Assembly (NCBI RefSeq): GCF_020360975.1
Contig: NW_025408668.1
Location: 7,564,001-7,628,000 of the forward strand
From: Hirsutella rhossiliensis
Lineage: Eukaryota > Ascomycota > Sordariomycetes > Hypocreales > Ophiocordycipitaceae
Length of the DNA stretch: 64,000 bases
Direction of reading: 5' to 3'
Each line of letters opens with the position of its first letter. Within the stretch, counting starts at the first letter, position 1. Shown here piece after piece: positions 1 through 9,595 of this stretch. Made by a program: the position numbers and the translations under genes. Below the pieces are notes generated by a model. The model had not been told where the DNA came from, made no database searches, and saw only the letters and a program-made list of their open reading frames with translations.

Positions 1-445
1 GGTCGCGTCTGCCTCTAGGGCCGCCCTTATCCTAGAATCCGGAGATCCGCCGTATCTAGGGCTCCGGCAGCGTATAGAGGAGCGAATACCACGCTATATT
101 ACGACAGCCGTTTAGGCCCTATTTCTCGTCTATTATAAACTTCGTCTATAGCCGGCTAAGGAAGAAGTAGAAGGACTTAGGCTTACCGTCCTAAGTCGGC
201 TAGGGAAGCGGCTTCCGTATCGGTGGTGCCGCCGCCGTAACCGGTGTTGCTAAGGTCGTAGGGGTTAACGCTGGTCTCGTAGACGGCTCCCCTAGTGCAG
301 CGAGAACCTCGTTCTTCTCACTAGCCGTCGCGCTTCTAATCGCTTCTAGGATAGCTATAATACTTCCTATCCGCCCGGGGGGTAGCGGGGTGCTCCCTTA
401 GGGAAGCGGCACCCTTTCTAGGGAGATATCTATTAGATCTATTAG
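1..445. other. RIPped DNA, unassigned
   Basis: This stretch is CA/TG-depleted and has no open frame. Read on the minus strand past the stops, it gives a Pro/Ala/Thr-rich segment and then a short hydrophilic segment. I could not assign these to a family. The adjoining Helitron helicase frame fades near 446, so another element may have interrupted it here, or the window edge cuts a diverged part of the same gene. Confidence 0.3.
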
Positions 446-3400
446 TTAATAGCTTATACTATTACGGAGTAGGCAGAGGCGTGTGCGTAGGTGCCGTCCG
501 TAGGATAATATTAATAAGCTATGCAGAGCTCTTCTATGCGCGGCTGGCCCGCCCCTATACTTACGGGATCTGGCCCTCCGCACGTGACTACACGGCTTAG
601 GCCGCGGCCTAAGCCTATTACCTATAATAGTCAAAGACTCTTATAGCAGGAAAGACTTAACGGAGGCGTTTATCGATCTACGAAAGTTAACGTAGACCTA
701 GCATGCTTTTCTTATTAATTATAAGATACCTAACGCCCCGTAGCTTCTTCTAAAGAGTATTAGCATCTGCTAGGGAGAGCTCCGAAAAAGCCCTATTAAT
801 AGGTAGCCGGAGTAAAGAGTATAATATTATTCCTATTATCTAGTTGCTTGCAACACCCGTAGGTATAGCTCTCTAGATTAGACTAGGCGGGTTACCGGCA
901 AGCCCCTAAAGATGCGAAGATAGGACTTTAATAAGGTAGGACTTACCTATACCGCTACCACCGTTAATATAGAGTAGAATCTACTCCTCGCTGCTATATT
1001 AGAAGTATCCAACGAATATATCGTATACGATCCGCTGCTCTAGGTTAAGCGTATCACGGACCTCGAAAGGAAGGTCTTTAATATCTATATAGAGAGGATT
1101 CTACGTAATACGCTAGCGCTAATAATCGCCCTAAACGATACCTAGATTAGCGTAGCGACCGACGTAGGGTATCTAATTATATTAGATATCGATATCCCGT
1201 CTACCTAGGAGATCTACTATCTCTTAGCTTAGTAGGTAGTCGGGAAGCTAGCGGGCAAGCTTAAGCTAGTCCTCCTCTAGAAGGTTAGGCTCGTAAAATT
1301 ATTCCTCGAACTTATCCGGATCCGGTCAACGGTCTTCGGCATTAAGTATGCTATAGTAATTATTAGGGTGCTAGTAGTTCGTAAAATAGAATTCGGCGGT
1401 AGATATATACGAGTTATACTCGATACCGTTAATCTTACGTAGTTTATTAGGATCGCGATAAGGGTAAGTAAGTATTAGCTTTACCCGATAAAAATCATCG
1501 TATTAGTAATACTACGGATTCGACTTATACCGCGGAAAGTAGTATAGTACTCGAGGCTTAGCTTAACGACTCTAACGTATCTACTTTCTCCTATCCCTCT
1601 TACTTATATTCTAGTTAGCTAGGAAGTTAAGGTAAGTAAGTTCTTTATAAAGGGAAGGGCGAGAAAGATACTTCTTATATATCCTAACGACCTTAGCGTC
1701 GTTATTATAATTACCTTAGAGGCGAAGCGACCGGCCCTATTACTCGTAGGGACGGCAATCAACGGCTCTTATAACACGGGTACCTTCCTAGAGCTCGTAG
1801 TTAAGTAATATATAGTAGATCTCTTAGCCCGAGAAGTCCCTTTTAGTAAGCAGCTTATTTATTAGACGCGAGGCAAAAGAAAGAAGTAGATTCTAGTAGG
1901 AGACGTAGGGTAAGATTTGCTGCCCTAGGCTTATATAACTATCGGTCTACTTCTCTATCTTACTATAATACTTAGCTACGTAATTAATAACGGCTTAAAG
2001 GCTAGTATAGGGGGAGATATTAATATTAGCTAACTAGCTAAGACTAAGATACCGGTTATAGTAGTTTATAAGGCTATTATTCCTAGCCGCCTCGAAGGAG
2101 AAATAGGAGTGTCCTTAGCGTCGAATAACGTTAGCCGTATCTCTCGCATCCTAGGGGAAGAAAAAGCGGTAATTAATCTCGTCTAAACCCTTCTTCTTTC
2201 GTAGTCAGTATATCTTACTATAATAGTAGCGTTAGCAGCGATTTAGAATTTATAAGAGCCTTTAGAACGTTAAGGGATACTATAGTGGATTTATAGCTAA
2301 GGGATTGCCCTCTCCTTACTATTAGACTCGGGCTAGCTTAGGATTAAATACTATAACGTAGAAACTCTAGACACGGGCGAACTCTTTATATATATGCTCC
2401 CTTTCTAAGTTAACACTAAGCGCACTATCTATCTAGTATAGGCCGTGGCAATAGCTACTTCTACGACCCTACTACTTATACCTATTCTAAAAATTAGTAA
2501 TATTAAATTTCTACTTAAGAACGATATCTCTAAATAAACTAATCCGCCTATAGAAGTGCTAGGCTGCAATATATAGGTTGTCACGGAGGAGTCTGCTAGA
2601 TATGCCTATTCGTTGTTGCTCGGGCAACTCCTACTAGTCTTAAAACTAGGGTAAATACTAATAGAGGCTCCTTTAGTATAAGTCTGCCGGGCTAAATATA
2701 ATAAAAGCACCTAGACAGCGAAGGTTATAGGCGTAAGACTCGAGCTCTCGGCGCTTTCGGTACTAATACGGGCGCGTCCCGCGAAGCTATGCTGTCTAGC
2801 GGTTAATAGAGTTAAGCAACTACTAGGCTTCTATAGATTTAGGGTTCTAGAAAGCCTTAAGTAGATTATCTCGCGTTAGTAGGCCCTGCCGTTATTAGTA
2901 TTGCTTAACGAAGTAGCTGCTTTTCTCTCGTACCTATACTCGTATTAGCTTATTAAAAACCATAAACCGGAAAGTAGGATAGCAGGCAAATCTACTATTA
3001 TACTATCGAAGGGCATGCTATATATAGTCCGTATATTTAATAGGCCGTAACCTTAGCTCGATAAAATTAGCTTAACCGCGAGGAAATAGTATTAGAAAGG
3101 CTAGGGATAGGAGTGCCTATAACTAGTTAAATTCGTTTATCGGTGTTCTCCGAATATCTAGCATTTTAAGCTAATGTTATGTCGCTGGTCGTATAGGGGG
3201 TGGTGCGTCGTGCTCGTCGCTAAGAACGTGCGAGTGCAATGCTTCTATCTCTATATCCTCTAGTAGTAGATCTAGCACTATAGACTAATTAACCTTATCT
3301 GCCTTAATATCGTTATTCTCGATATTACCTAAATTACCTGCTAGAGGATCGGAGACTTCTATAATAGCAACCTAATTAAGTATATCGCTATCTTCGGGTA

Positions 3401-4490
3401 GCACTAACATTCGCTTCTAGTAGATAGTAATATCCCGGTAGCCCGGGTAGTTATAAGATAGGAAGTCTAGCTACTGCTAAAGATAACGACGGCGCACGCG
3501 GAACTGGCGTCTAAACTAGCGGTTAAGGTGGGCATATTTACCCGCATTCGGAGGACGTAGTAAGATAATATCTAATTTAGACGGTAAAAGGGGAAGTTGT
3601 CGATATACCTTGCTAACATCGCGGAGAAAGTGCATAATATAGCCACGATATTTATATTGCTGCCCTCGAACCTATATAACGTTTACGAATATATAAACTA
3701 GAGCAATTAGTATCTCTTCTACTTTCGTTAATTAGGGGAGGAACGTAGGGATTGAGCCAAAATCTAACTAATTTTCGGCTAAAAAAAACCAAGGCTTATC
3801 CTCCTTTTTGTTCTTGTCCCTAGCGATGCAACGCTTGCAAATGCCGTTCTTTAAGCCCATATTAAACCATATCTCCTAACAGCGGGCGCAATGTTCCATT
3901 CGGTCATTTCCCAGCTCCGTCCAGAACTCCGTTAGGAGGTCCTTATCTTGATTAGATAACGGGCAATGCGACAGATCGATCACCCATCCATTCAGGATCC
4001 GGAAGCTCGAAATCTCGACATTCCACCACCGGTCGCTCGATAGCCGACTGCCGCAGCGGCACGTGCGGGCTAGAATGTGTATATCGGACTGGTCTTGGCC
4101 AAATAGAAGGACTCGATGCCGTAGATTCGATCGGAGTTCCAAGCCGTACACCTTGTTGGGAATCAAGGGACCTGGCTGCGAAGTAATCGGCGTGCCTGCT
4201 GGTGTTGGCGCAGCAATTGGAGTTCCCAGCTGAATAGATTCTTCTGAGATGATTGGTGTGCCTAATTGCAAGCTTATCAATGGTAATCCTCCTCGACGTA
4301 TTGGGGATAACGCAGCTTGTTCTGCAGTACGCTTAGGGGCACGTGAAAGCTGCCGATTCCTGCAGTCGAGACAGTCAACCGTAGGTTTTCCACATGATAT
4401 AGACGATTTTTTCTTCGAAATGAATTGATCTGCCGACTTCGCCTTCTTGCAGTTCCTGCAAGCCTTCGTTGAAGCGATAGCATCAGCCAT
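446..4490 (-). pseudogene. Helitron-1 Rep/helicase, RIP-inactivated, 3' part cut
   Basis: Rolling-circle transposon protein (DUF6570-type N-terminus, Helitron_like_N Rep domain, Pif1-family SF1B helicase), read minus. The best start is the ATG at 4490, which has purines at -3 and +4; an upstream ATG at 4568 adds 26 unconserved residues. Residues 1-204 are clean and carry CxxC pairs and a repeated LGTPI motif. The stop at 3876 is TAG where CAG fits. The frame resumes at once with a second CxxC set (GICKRC near 3830) and PWFF. Through RIP stops I then read a RGQQYKY motif (about 3630), LRGTRPY and KRRELES (about 2760), FSPADLY (about 2690), INYVAKYYSK (about 1990), and a Walker A GGSGIGKSY (939-968) followed by KKSMLGL (about 700). 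The helicase C-terminus is missing. Only the N-terminus, with the 5' flank, escaped RIP. The family call is strong; the boundaries are approximate. Confidence 0.82.
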
Positions 4491-4584
4491 GACTGCTGGA
4501 TTGGACGGCACAGGTTGGTGTGGAAGAATCAGGAACCACTGCGTCCGTCGTTGGCAGGCCGACAACACTTATGGGGACGCAATT

Positions 4585-4667
4585 GGCCAATCCGCATTTA
4601 GTGGAACCACAACTGGCCAATCCGTGATGAGTGGAGCAGCAACTGGCCAATCCGTGATGAGTGGAGC
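4585..4667. repeat. 30-bp tandem repeat with CCAAT boxes
   Basis: Units start at 4585, 4615 and 4645 (2.8 copies). Each opens with GGCCAATCCG; the last two copies are identical and the first differs at a few sites. Each unit carries one CCAAT pentamer. The array lies about 95 bp upstream of the Helitron-1 ATG, so it may be part of that element's promoter or 5' end. Unit length is a multiple of three, so the open frames seen across it on both strands are repeat artefacts. Confidence 0.75.
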
Positions 4668-5036
4668 TTTTTCGATGCAAGTCGTCGTAGTAGGGAGTTA
4701 TCGTTGTAATAAAGTCCTTCGGACTGAATCATGTCATAGAATACATCTGTCGGCTAGTATAGGCACCGCTGTTAGTAGGTCACCTGAAGGATCAAGGGAG
4801 GGCCACCTGAAGGATCATTATGAGGCCATGTATCGGGGACCCCTAAAGACCTCACGTATGGGGCCAGCTTGGTGCCTATGTAAGTCACCTGAGGGTCCCT
4901 CTGACTACGGCATAAATAGGGCCCCGTGGCCGCCTCTTTCTGGCTAGATCATGCATCTTTATCCCTTCTTGTGCTGCCCCTACCTCATGAGTACCAGAAT
5001 AACAGTCCATCGACAACTTCCTTCGGACTGTATTAC
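4668..5036. other. Unmutated intergenic DNA, promoter- or LTR-like
   Basis: No coding sequence is supported. The stretch holds a degenerate repeat around CACCTGAAGGATCA (near 4781, 4802 and a diverged copy near 4886) and a TATA-like CATAAATAGG near 4910. CCTTCGGACTG occurs near both ends (about 4713 and 5020). This combination could be a solo LTR of about 315 bp in plus orientation, or the 5' region of Helitron-1. I found no target duplication to decide. Confidence 0.35.
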
Positions 5037-5124
5037 TGTCGCGAAGACCATTGCGCCACGCAGGCAAAAGTGGAACGCGCTCCGACAGGTGCGCTGTAAA
5101 TGATACATATCTGGCAACCGCGTC
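5037..5124 (-). mobile_element. 88-bp LTR-like stub with inverted ends
   Basis: The ends are inverted copies of each other: TGTCGCGAAGAC at 5037 and GTCTTCCGACA ending at 5124. TGTCGCGAAG is also the exact terminus of the Copia-2 LTR. To the right, minus-strand reading shows a purine run (GAGGGGGTG, 5125-5133) directly before this TG, as a polypurine tract precedes a 3' LTR. An internal GCAAAAGTGG (about 5066) is shared with the LTR at 5328. It may be a deletion derivative of a related Copia LTR; the length mismatch with the 5328 LTR leaves this uncertain. Confidence 0.35.
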
Positions 5125-5312
5125 TTCCGACACACCCCCTCAGGGATCGCGGCTCCGCCGGGAGCCCTGGCCCGTAGCCCAAGACGCGGGAGTCGAACAC
5201 CAAGCGCCGCGCCAATAACCCAAGGAAATCCAAGAGAGGTAGTTGCCTACGGGGGATTGAACCCCGCACCGCGCGCAGTTACCGGAAGTTGCAGGGGTGG
5301 TGTGCCATCCCC

Positions 5313-5327
5313 TCCCGGGCTCATAAC
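5313..5327 (-). other. Primer-binding site, initiator tRNA-Met internal type
   Basis: On the minus strand, GTTATGAGCCC directly follows the LTR that starts at 5328. It is complementary to the anticodon arm (GGGCTCATAAC) of fungal initiator tRNA-Met. Some Copia elements prime from an internal fragment of that tRNA rather than its 3' end. The same site adjoins the Copia-2 5' LTR at 29241-29255. Confidence 0.6.
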
Positions 5328-5880
5328 TCTCGCGAGGGAGAGAGCAAAAGTGGGCATAGAAGTGGATAAAGGGACTTTTCGAAGGTCGAGTATCATATAA
5401 TCAGATGGTATGCGAGAATGCATGTGTTGATTGCTCTGTTCGGTTGCCCTGTATCCGTCTAACCCTCCCCCTTTATATCCCTCTATGCCTTCCCTATGTT
5501 CATATCCCGTGTTCAGGTAGAATATACATTCTATCAGGAAGAGGGCACTTCTTGCCTCTTACTGAAGGCCGCGTAAGTCATCTACGTCAGCACATTCAGC
5601 TCGATCTCCCCGATCAATAGCTTTCCAAGCTATTAGGTCGATAGTTCAGTCTCTTGAGGTCCCCGAGCCAGTAAGAGATATACCGGACTCCTTAGAAGGT
5701 CCCCATTCGGATAGGAGATCCTCCGGACCCCTCAGTGGTCTAGGAAGAAGAGATAACAGTCTGCAGACCTCCCTCCTTACCTGGTTTCAAGCTGTATTAC
5801 CTAGAGAGACCTAGAGACCTCAACTCGTTCGGACCTTCTTCTCGACAATTACACCCTCCCCACCTCCGGTGAGGGTGTCA
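5328..5880 (-). mobile_element. Copia-family LTR (5' LTR of a truncated element)
   Basis: The left end is fixed by the primer-binding site at 5313-5327 and by TCTCGCGAG, which resembles the Copia-2 LTR end TCTCGCGAAG. Bases 5342-5490 resemble the fragment at 9190-9338 (shared AAAAGTGGGCAT, GGGACTTTTCG and ATGTGTTGATTGCTCTG). The right end is placed at 5880, where minus-strand TGACACC would open the LTR and the pogo transposase frame is cut. No partner LTR of equal length or target duplication was found. The sequence is not RIPped. Confidence 0.55.
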
Positions 5881-6216
5881 GCATATTTTACGTGTGCGGA
5901 TTAGACCGTCAGTCTGCTCCCTCTGACAGTTGGCCATCCGACGAGTGTAAGCCATTGTCGGCGGCATCCCTCGCTCGTCCATCGACAAGATCCATTGAAC
6001 CAGGGCAGTCTCTTCCGTCGCTGTCAACTTTAGGTTGTTCACCTGAGCGTCGCGTCGGCGAATGACACCGCGCAGTCGATCAGATACTGTCGATTGAGGG
6101 ACGTCGTATGCGGCCGCAGCCTTGCGCGTACTTTCGAATTGGCCCTGCTGATAGGCCCTGACGGCGAGCAGGACCCGTTCTTCGCGTGGAACCGATTGGT
6201 CTCCCGTCGCCGTCAT
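5881..6216 (-). pseudogene. Pogo/Fot1-type transposase, N-terminal fragment
   Basis: DNA transposase of the Tc1/mariner superfamily. The start at 6216 (MTATGDQSV) is preferred over the ATG at 6339, whose extra 41 residues look like translated terminal sequence. Residues about 10-52 form a Psq-type helix-turn-helix (LLAVRAYQQGQF, then STRKAAAAYDVPQSTVSDRL). Residues 60-95 begin the CENP-B-like second HTH (LTATEETALVQWI, GMPPT). The frame ends at an out-of-family tail beside the LTR at 5880, so the DDE catalytic domain is lost. Upstream, two CGGTCAGA-type repeats (about 6270 and 6287) may be subterminal binding sites. The sequence is not RIPped. Insertion of the LTR element is the likely cause of truncation. 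Confidence 0.75.
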
Positions 6217-6389
6217 TGTGCTCAGTTTGTGTTGCCATGAGTGTGGGTCGCGGCGGTGGGGAATTTTTCTGACCGAGTAGGGGGTCTGACCGGGAAGGGG
6301 GTGGATTACGTTACGTTCCAGCAGATGAACGTCGGACAAGAGAGGGGGGGATCCGACGAACTCGACAAGAAGCCTGAAGCGAACGCCAG

Positions 6390-7985
6390 CTAGGCATTGA
6401 GGGGCCTCATCATAGAGACGCCGGCTAAGGCCGTGATCATAGTGGGGCGAAGCGCGTCGCCTGCGTCGACACCCGCGAAAAGATCGACACGCGTCGTGAG
6501 GCCAAGCACCAAAATTCGAGAAGCCGCGCGATAGCCCGACGATCTAGCGGAGAAGACAATACGCGCAACTAGGCTTACAACGCGCATTGCCTCGGATAAT
6601 ATCGCTATTAGTAACGCGACTAAGCGACGTAAAGTTGCCAGCAGTAGTAGTAGCGCGAACGAAGGCCGAGCCATGCTCTAGAAAGTTCTCGAACTCTTAA
6701 GCGAGTCACGTTAAGAAACGCAAAAGCTTAGCCGAGCGATAGATACGTAAAACGAGATTATATCTAAGCAATAGTAGATAATCTAGGAAATAGATTAATA
6801 AGGGAAAGAGATAAGAGATAAGCTTCGTTATATCCGAGCGTAGTTAGAGACCCTAGCTACGCCCGTATCTTCTCTATAGAGCAGTCTATAGATATTATAT
6901 ACGAGCGCTATAGGGTTATCGCCGACGATCTAGATAATAAACTAAGGCACCGTACTAGTAGCTAAATCGGCACGAATAGCCGTTAGTAATAGTCTCTACT
7001 ATACGGTAGATATATTATAAGTCGAAGAAGCGAATAGGTGCTAGACGTAGATCGGCAATATCCGAAAGGCTATAGAGAGCGATATAAGAAAGAGTTAGAG
7101 GTAGGAGACTTAGAAATATATAGCGGTCGTGATAGACGCTCGAAACCCGGACTAGATTAAAATTTTATATAGAGACTAAACCGAGTTAAAGTAGGTTAAG
7201 GAAGCAGCGCAGAAGACGGTAACTTCGGGAGCTAGGGTACTAAGAGATCAGCTTTACCCTATTAAAGTCGATAACACTAAGCGTACCGTAGTGCTAGACG
7301 CCGAAGGCAACGTTCTACCGGGCGCAGCTAAGGCGCTCGGAGCCGAGAATTACGTCGCGATTACTAAGATCACCTAGCTTAGCAATAGAGAGAAAGCTAA
7401 AGCATACGGGTTAATAGTAATCTATATTACTAAAGAGAGTAACGCGCAAAGACTTCTAGACGGCGTATAGTTCGATATTATAGGAGAGTCCGCCTATACT
7501 AATATTTTTAAACGCCGCGTAGGACCGATTTAGTGCTTTAACTATTAAGAGATAGGATATAAGGCGTTTTTATATAAGAAGCCGTAAAGATATAGTAGAT
7601 ACGCGAAAGTAGAATATTACTATAGAGAATGTAAGGAGATAGTGCTAAAGTGCGTGCCCTACGGTAGACCACACGAATCGTATAGCCGGAACTATCGGGC
7701 GCGGAACCCTAGGGATAAGACGTAGGCAGCGTTTAGCCCTTCGGGCTAAGCAGCGGAAGTAAGAATCTACTTAGGATCGATTATAGCACTAACCTTTAAT
7801 AATACTAATATATAGGTATTCGACTTCGGATTTCGATAGACCGCGCTTTAGCTGCTAAAGGTAGGACGCTAAACACTTAGAGAAATTAGCTTTTAAGCAG
7901 GCCTATTATAGAGCGAGTAGCGGCGAGGTTAGTGAAGCGTATGCTAACCCGTGGGGCTTAAGGTGTTACGCATTAATGTATTGAA
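6390..7985 (+). pseudogene. Tad-type LINE: ORF1 and first codons of ORF2
   Basis: Non-LTR retrotransposon gag-like protein (ORF1), read plus past RIP stops. The N-terminus reads ETPAKAVIIVG, then basic and Ser-rich (KRRKVASSSSS). The C-terminal half reads VVLDAEGNVLPGAAKALG and YVAITKIT, followed by a zinc-knuckle array near 7530-7690. There the cysteines mostly appear as Tyr (TGT to TAT), but the spacing of C-x2-C-x4-H-x4-C type knuckles is kept, ending LKCVPYGRPHESYSRN. At about 7950 a new frame reads GLKVLRINVLKC, which matches the start of an ORF2 endonuclease. It stops where unmutated DNA begins near 7985, so reverse transcriptase is absent. The first 330 bases are less mutated than the rest. 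A homologous ORF1 start lies inverted at 34261-34700. Confidence 0.75.
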
Positions 7986-8308
7986 ATGTCAGTAGCTTTT
8001 ACGTCTAGGCCCTATAGGAGAAATCCTCCGGGTGAAATACACATACATACATACATTACAGCAGATGTCACATCTTCTGTTTGCCTTACGTCAGCCTCAT
8101 TGGCGGTCTTGTTGGTCTGACCCCCGAGACCAGACCAGACCATTCCGATCACTGGACTCTGATCAGCGCTATGTAGCGTACTAATACTATTCTCCCGCGA
8201 GATTTTCTTATATAACTAAGCAATTTTCTTTCTTTAACGGTTTTAAATACCCTCTCCCTCTAACTAGCCTAAAATTTTTCCTGTTTTTCTTCTATTATCA
8301 AATTCATA
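7986..8308. other. Unmutated 5' flank of the WSC gene
   Basis: The stretch contains a (CATA)n tract at 8041-8058, a TATA-like TATATAAC near 8210 and a long pyrimidine run at 8276-8300 just before the start codon, typical of fungal core promoters. CA and TG are normal here, so RIP did not reach it. I see no other gene. Confidence 0.45.
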
Positions 8309-8713
8309 ATGCAACCTAAGATTCTCATCCTTTTTTTTATTATAGCAGCTGCCACCGCCAAGGCTCCTCCCAAGGTCATAAGCCCAATTACTCAATGGAA
8401 ATTCCACGGCTGCTATAAGAACAATCACGACAAGCGGACTTTCCACTATCATGAGCCTGAGTTTCACTATGACGATATGACCCCCCATACATGCGTCTAT
8501 ATGTGTCAGAGAGTTGGTTTTAAGTATGCTGGCTTAGAGTCTGGCCGTGAGTGTTATTGCGGCTCCCAGGTTGATTTGAATAGGTCTGGCGCAAAGAAAC
8601 TCGAGGAGGGAAAAGATTGTATAAGCGAATGCTCTGGCATGAAGAAAGTCAGTTGTGGCGGCGACTCGAACTTGTTGGTGTACGTTTTTGAAGGTTCTAT
8701 TGGGCCCTCCTAG
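8309..8713 (+). CDS. Small secreted WSC-domain protein
   Basis: 134 residues, single exon. Residues 1-17 form a classical signal peptide (basic K4, hydrophobic core to A17), with cleavage likely after A17 or A19. Residues 30-127 are one WSC domain: it opens with WKFHGCY, has DDMTPHTC, then FKYAGLESGRECYCG, and ends with SCGG before a final beta strand. All eight cysteines usual for the fold are present. WSC domains bind carbohydrate; in fungi they occur in wall-stress sensors and secreted wall or lectin-like proteins. No transmembrane segment, GPI signal or catalytic domain follows, so this is a lone secreted WSC module. The start is the first ATG, with A at -3. An AATAAA lies 227 bp downstream. 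It sits unmutated between a RIPped LINE and RIPped Copia-1. Function is inferred from the domain only. Confidence 0.85.
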   Translation: MQPKILILFFIIAAATAKAPPKVISPITQWKFHGCYKNNHDKRTFHYHEPEFHYDDMTPHTCVYMCQRVGFKYAGLESGRECYCGSQVDLNRSGAKKLEEGKDCISECSGMKKVSCGGDSNLLVYVFEGSIGPS

Positions 8714-8715
8714 AT

Positions 8716-8930
8716 AGACAACACCCAAGCACAGGGTTCCTGTCACGGGCTGTGCCCGGCTTGGTGGACCCGGTTGTACCGGGTCCGGTGGATCATGCTC
8801 CGGCCCCACTCTGCGGAGCTGGCTGCTACGAGAACATTCTACGATAGGCGATATAAGCTCGCACTCGAGGCTGCGCCTTGAGCTCTCCTTTCTTTCCTCC
8901 TCAGCTCTAGACAGACAACACCTAGGCACC
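8716..8930. other. Run of four hairpins between short direct repeats
   Basis: Four successive inverted repeats lie just after the WSC stop: 8746-8758 (5-bp stem), 8766-8786 (perfect 8-bp GGACCCGG stem, 5-nt loop), 8797-8819 (6-bp GCTCCG stem) and 8864-8882 (8-bp stem with one mismatch, 3-nt loop). AGACAACACC occurs on both sides, at 8716 and 8913. This could be a structured 3' UTR of the WSC gene or a short inserted element; I recognise no family. Confidence 0.45.
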
Positions 8931-8939
8931 TGCTTGTTG

Positions 8940-8945
8940 AATAAA
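8940..8945 (+). terminator. Possible polyadenylation signal
   Basis: AATAAA occurs 227 bp past the WSC stop codon, on the coding strand. Position and sequence suit a 3' end signal, but fungal signals are loose and no cDNA supports it. Confidence 0.3.
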
Positions 8946-9176
8946 CTCCGGGCCAGCCTCTTACAGTTCCAAATTATCACAGAATTGATATATATTTATG
9001 TTTATCCGTGTTAGGCGGGAAGGCTTAAAGGTTGTTCCTAAAGTGTTTAGGGTCCTATCTACGGCGGCTAAAACGGTGCCTGCGACTTGGGGCCCAAGCA
9101 TAAAGCTGGCATGTTAGTAGGAAAGAGTAAGAAGGGAAGGTGAGGGTTCGCAATCTATTTTTAATGTCGTGTACTT

Positions 9177-9338
9177 GTCCCGCGAAGGAGAGATCAAAAG
9201 TGGGCATAAAAGTGAATAAAGGGACTTTTCGTAGGTAGATTCCCAGATGATCTGATAGTCTGTGATGTGCATGTGTTGATTGCTCTGCTCCCGGTTGCCC
9301 TTTTCCCGTCCAACAGCCCCTTTTGTATCCCTCCAAGG
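9177..9338 (-). mobile_element. Copia LTR fragment
   Basis: Starts at TCCCGCGAAGG and shares AAAAGTGGGCAT, GTGAATAAAGGGACTTTTCG and ATGTGTTGATTGCTCTG with the LTR at 5328 in the same order and spacing. It breaks off at 9338, where the hAT-like repeat begins, so that repeat probably inserted into it. No primer-binding site is beside this copy. It is not RIPped. Confidence 0.55.
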
Positions 9339-9510
9339 CAGGGTGGCGATTAATTCCACCTCCACCTCCACGTCTTCAATAATATTGAAGTGGAAGTCAC
9401 GTGTTTCAATTCAGTCAATTCAATCTCACTTGCACATTGAGAGCTTCAATCCACGCCGACGCCTTGAACGTTGACCACGCATTGAAGCTTTAGTTTAGTT
9501 TAGTTTAGTG
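9339..9510 (+). repeat. hAT-like terminal repeat, diverged copy
   Basis: Opens with CAGGGTGG and shares AATTCCAC, TTGAAG, AAGTCACGTG and CTTGA-rich blocks with the copies at 9596/30256 and 31438. It contains a near-palindrome CTTCAATAATATTGAAG (about 9393) and ends in a (TTTAG)n run at about 9489-9510. CAGGG ends are typical of hAT transposons, but no opposite terminus or 8-bp target duplication was found. Confidence 0.45.
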
Positions 9511-9595
9511 TATTTTCCGTCCAGCAGTTTTTGGCTGCTCAGGTCTCAGCGAGGGAACACAGGACGTGCTGAGCTAGTAGGTATCTACATGCTAA

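Noticed and set aside
446..634. 62-residue open frame
   Set aside because: It lies at the 3' edge of the RIPped Helitron-1 helicase region; short and of biased composition, with no independent support.
1740..1810. Plus-strand reading resembling a retropepsin (NGSYNTGTF, like SGATGTF)
   Set aside because: The minus strand here reads continuously as Helitron Rep sequence (SYFSFEAARN, YVAKYYSK, EGTRVIRAVDCRP). The plus-strand match is a chance shadow.
5044..5265. tRNA-like pieces on the minus strand: a perfect T-arm CGGGG-TTCAATC-CCCCG (about 5246-5262) and, downstream, an A-box-like TGGCGCAATGG (about 5054-5064)
   Set aside because: The halves are in the wrong order for a tRNA, about 165 bp apart, and no anticodon arm folds. 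A permuted tRNA or SINE cannot be supported.
6390..6674. 94-residue hydrophobic minus-strand frame
   Set aside because: Complement of the LINE ORF1 N-terminus, which reads coherently on the plus strand.
8534..8980. 148-residue minus-strand frame
   Set aside because: Antisense shadow of the WSC gene and of the hairpin region, with no domain.
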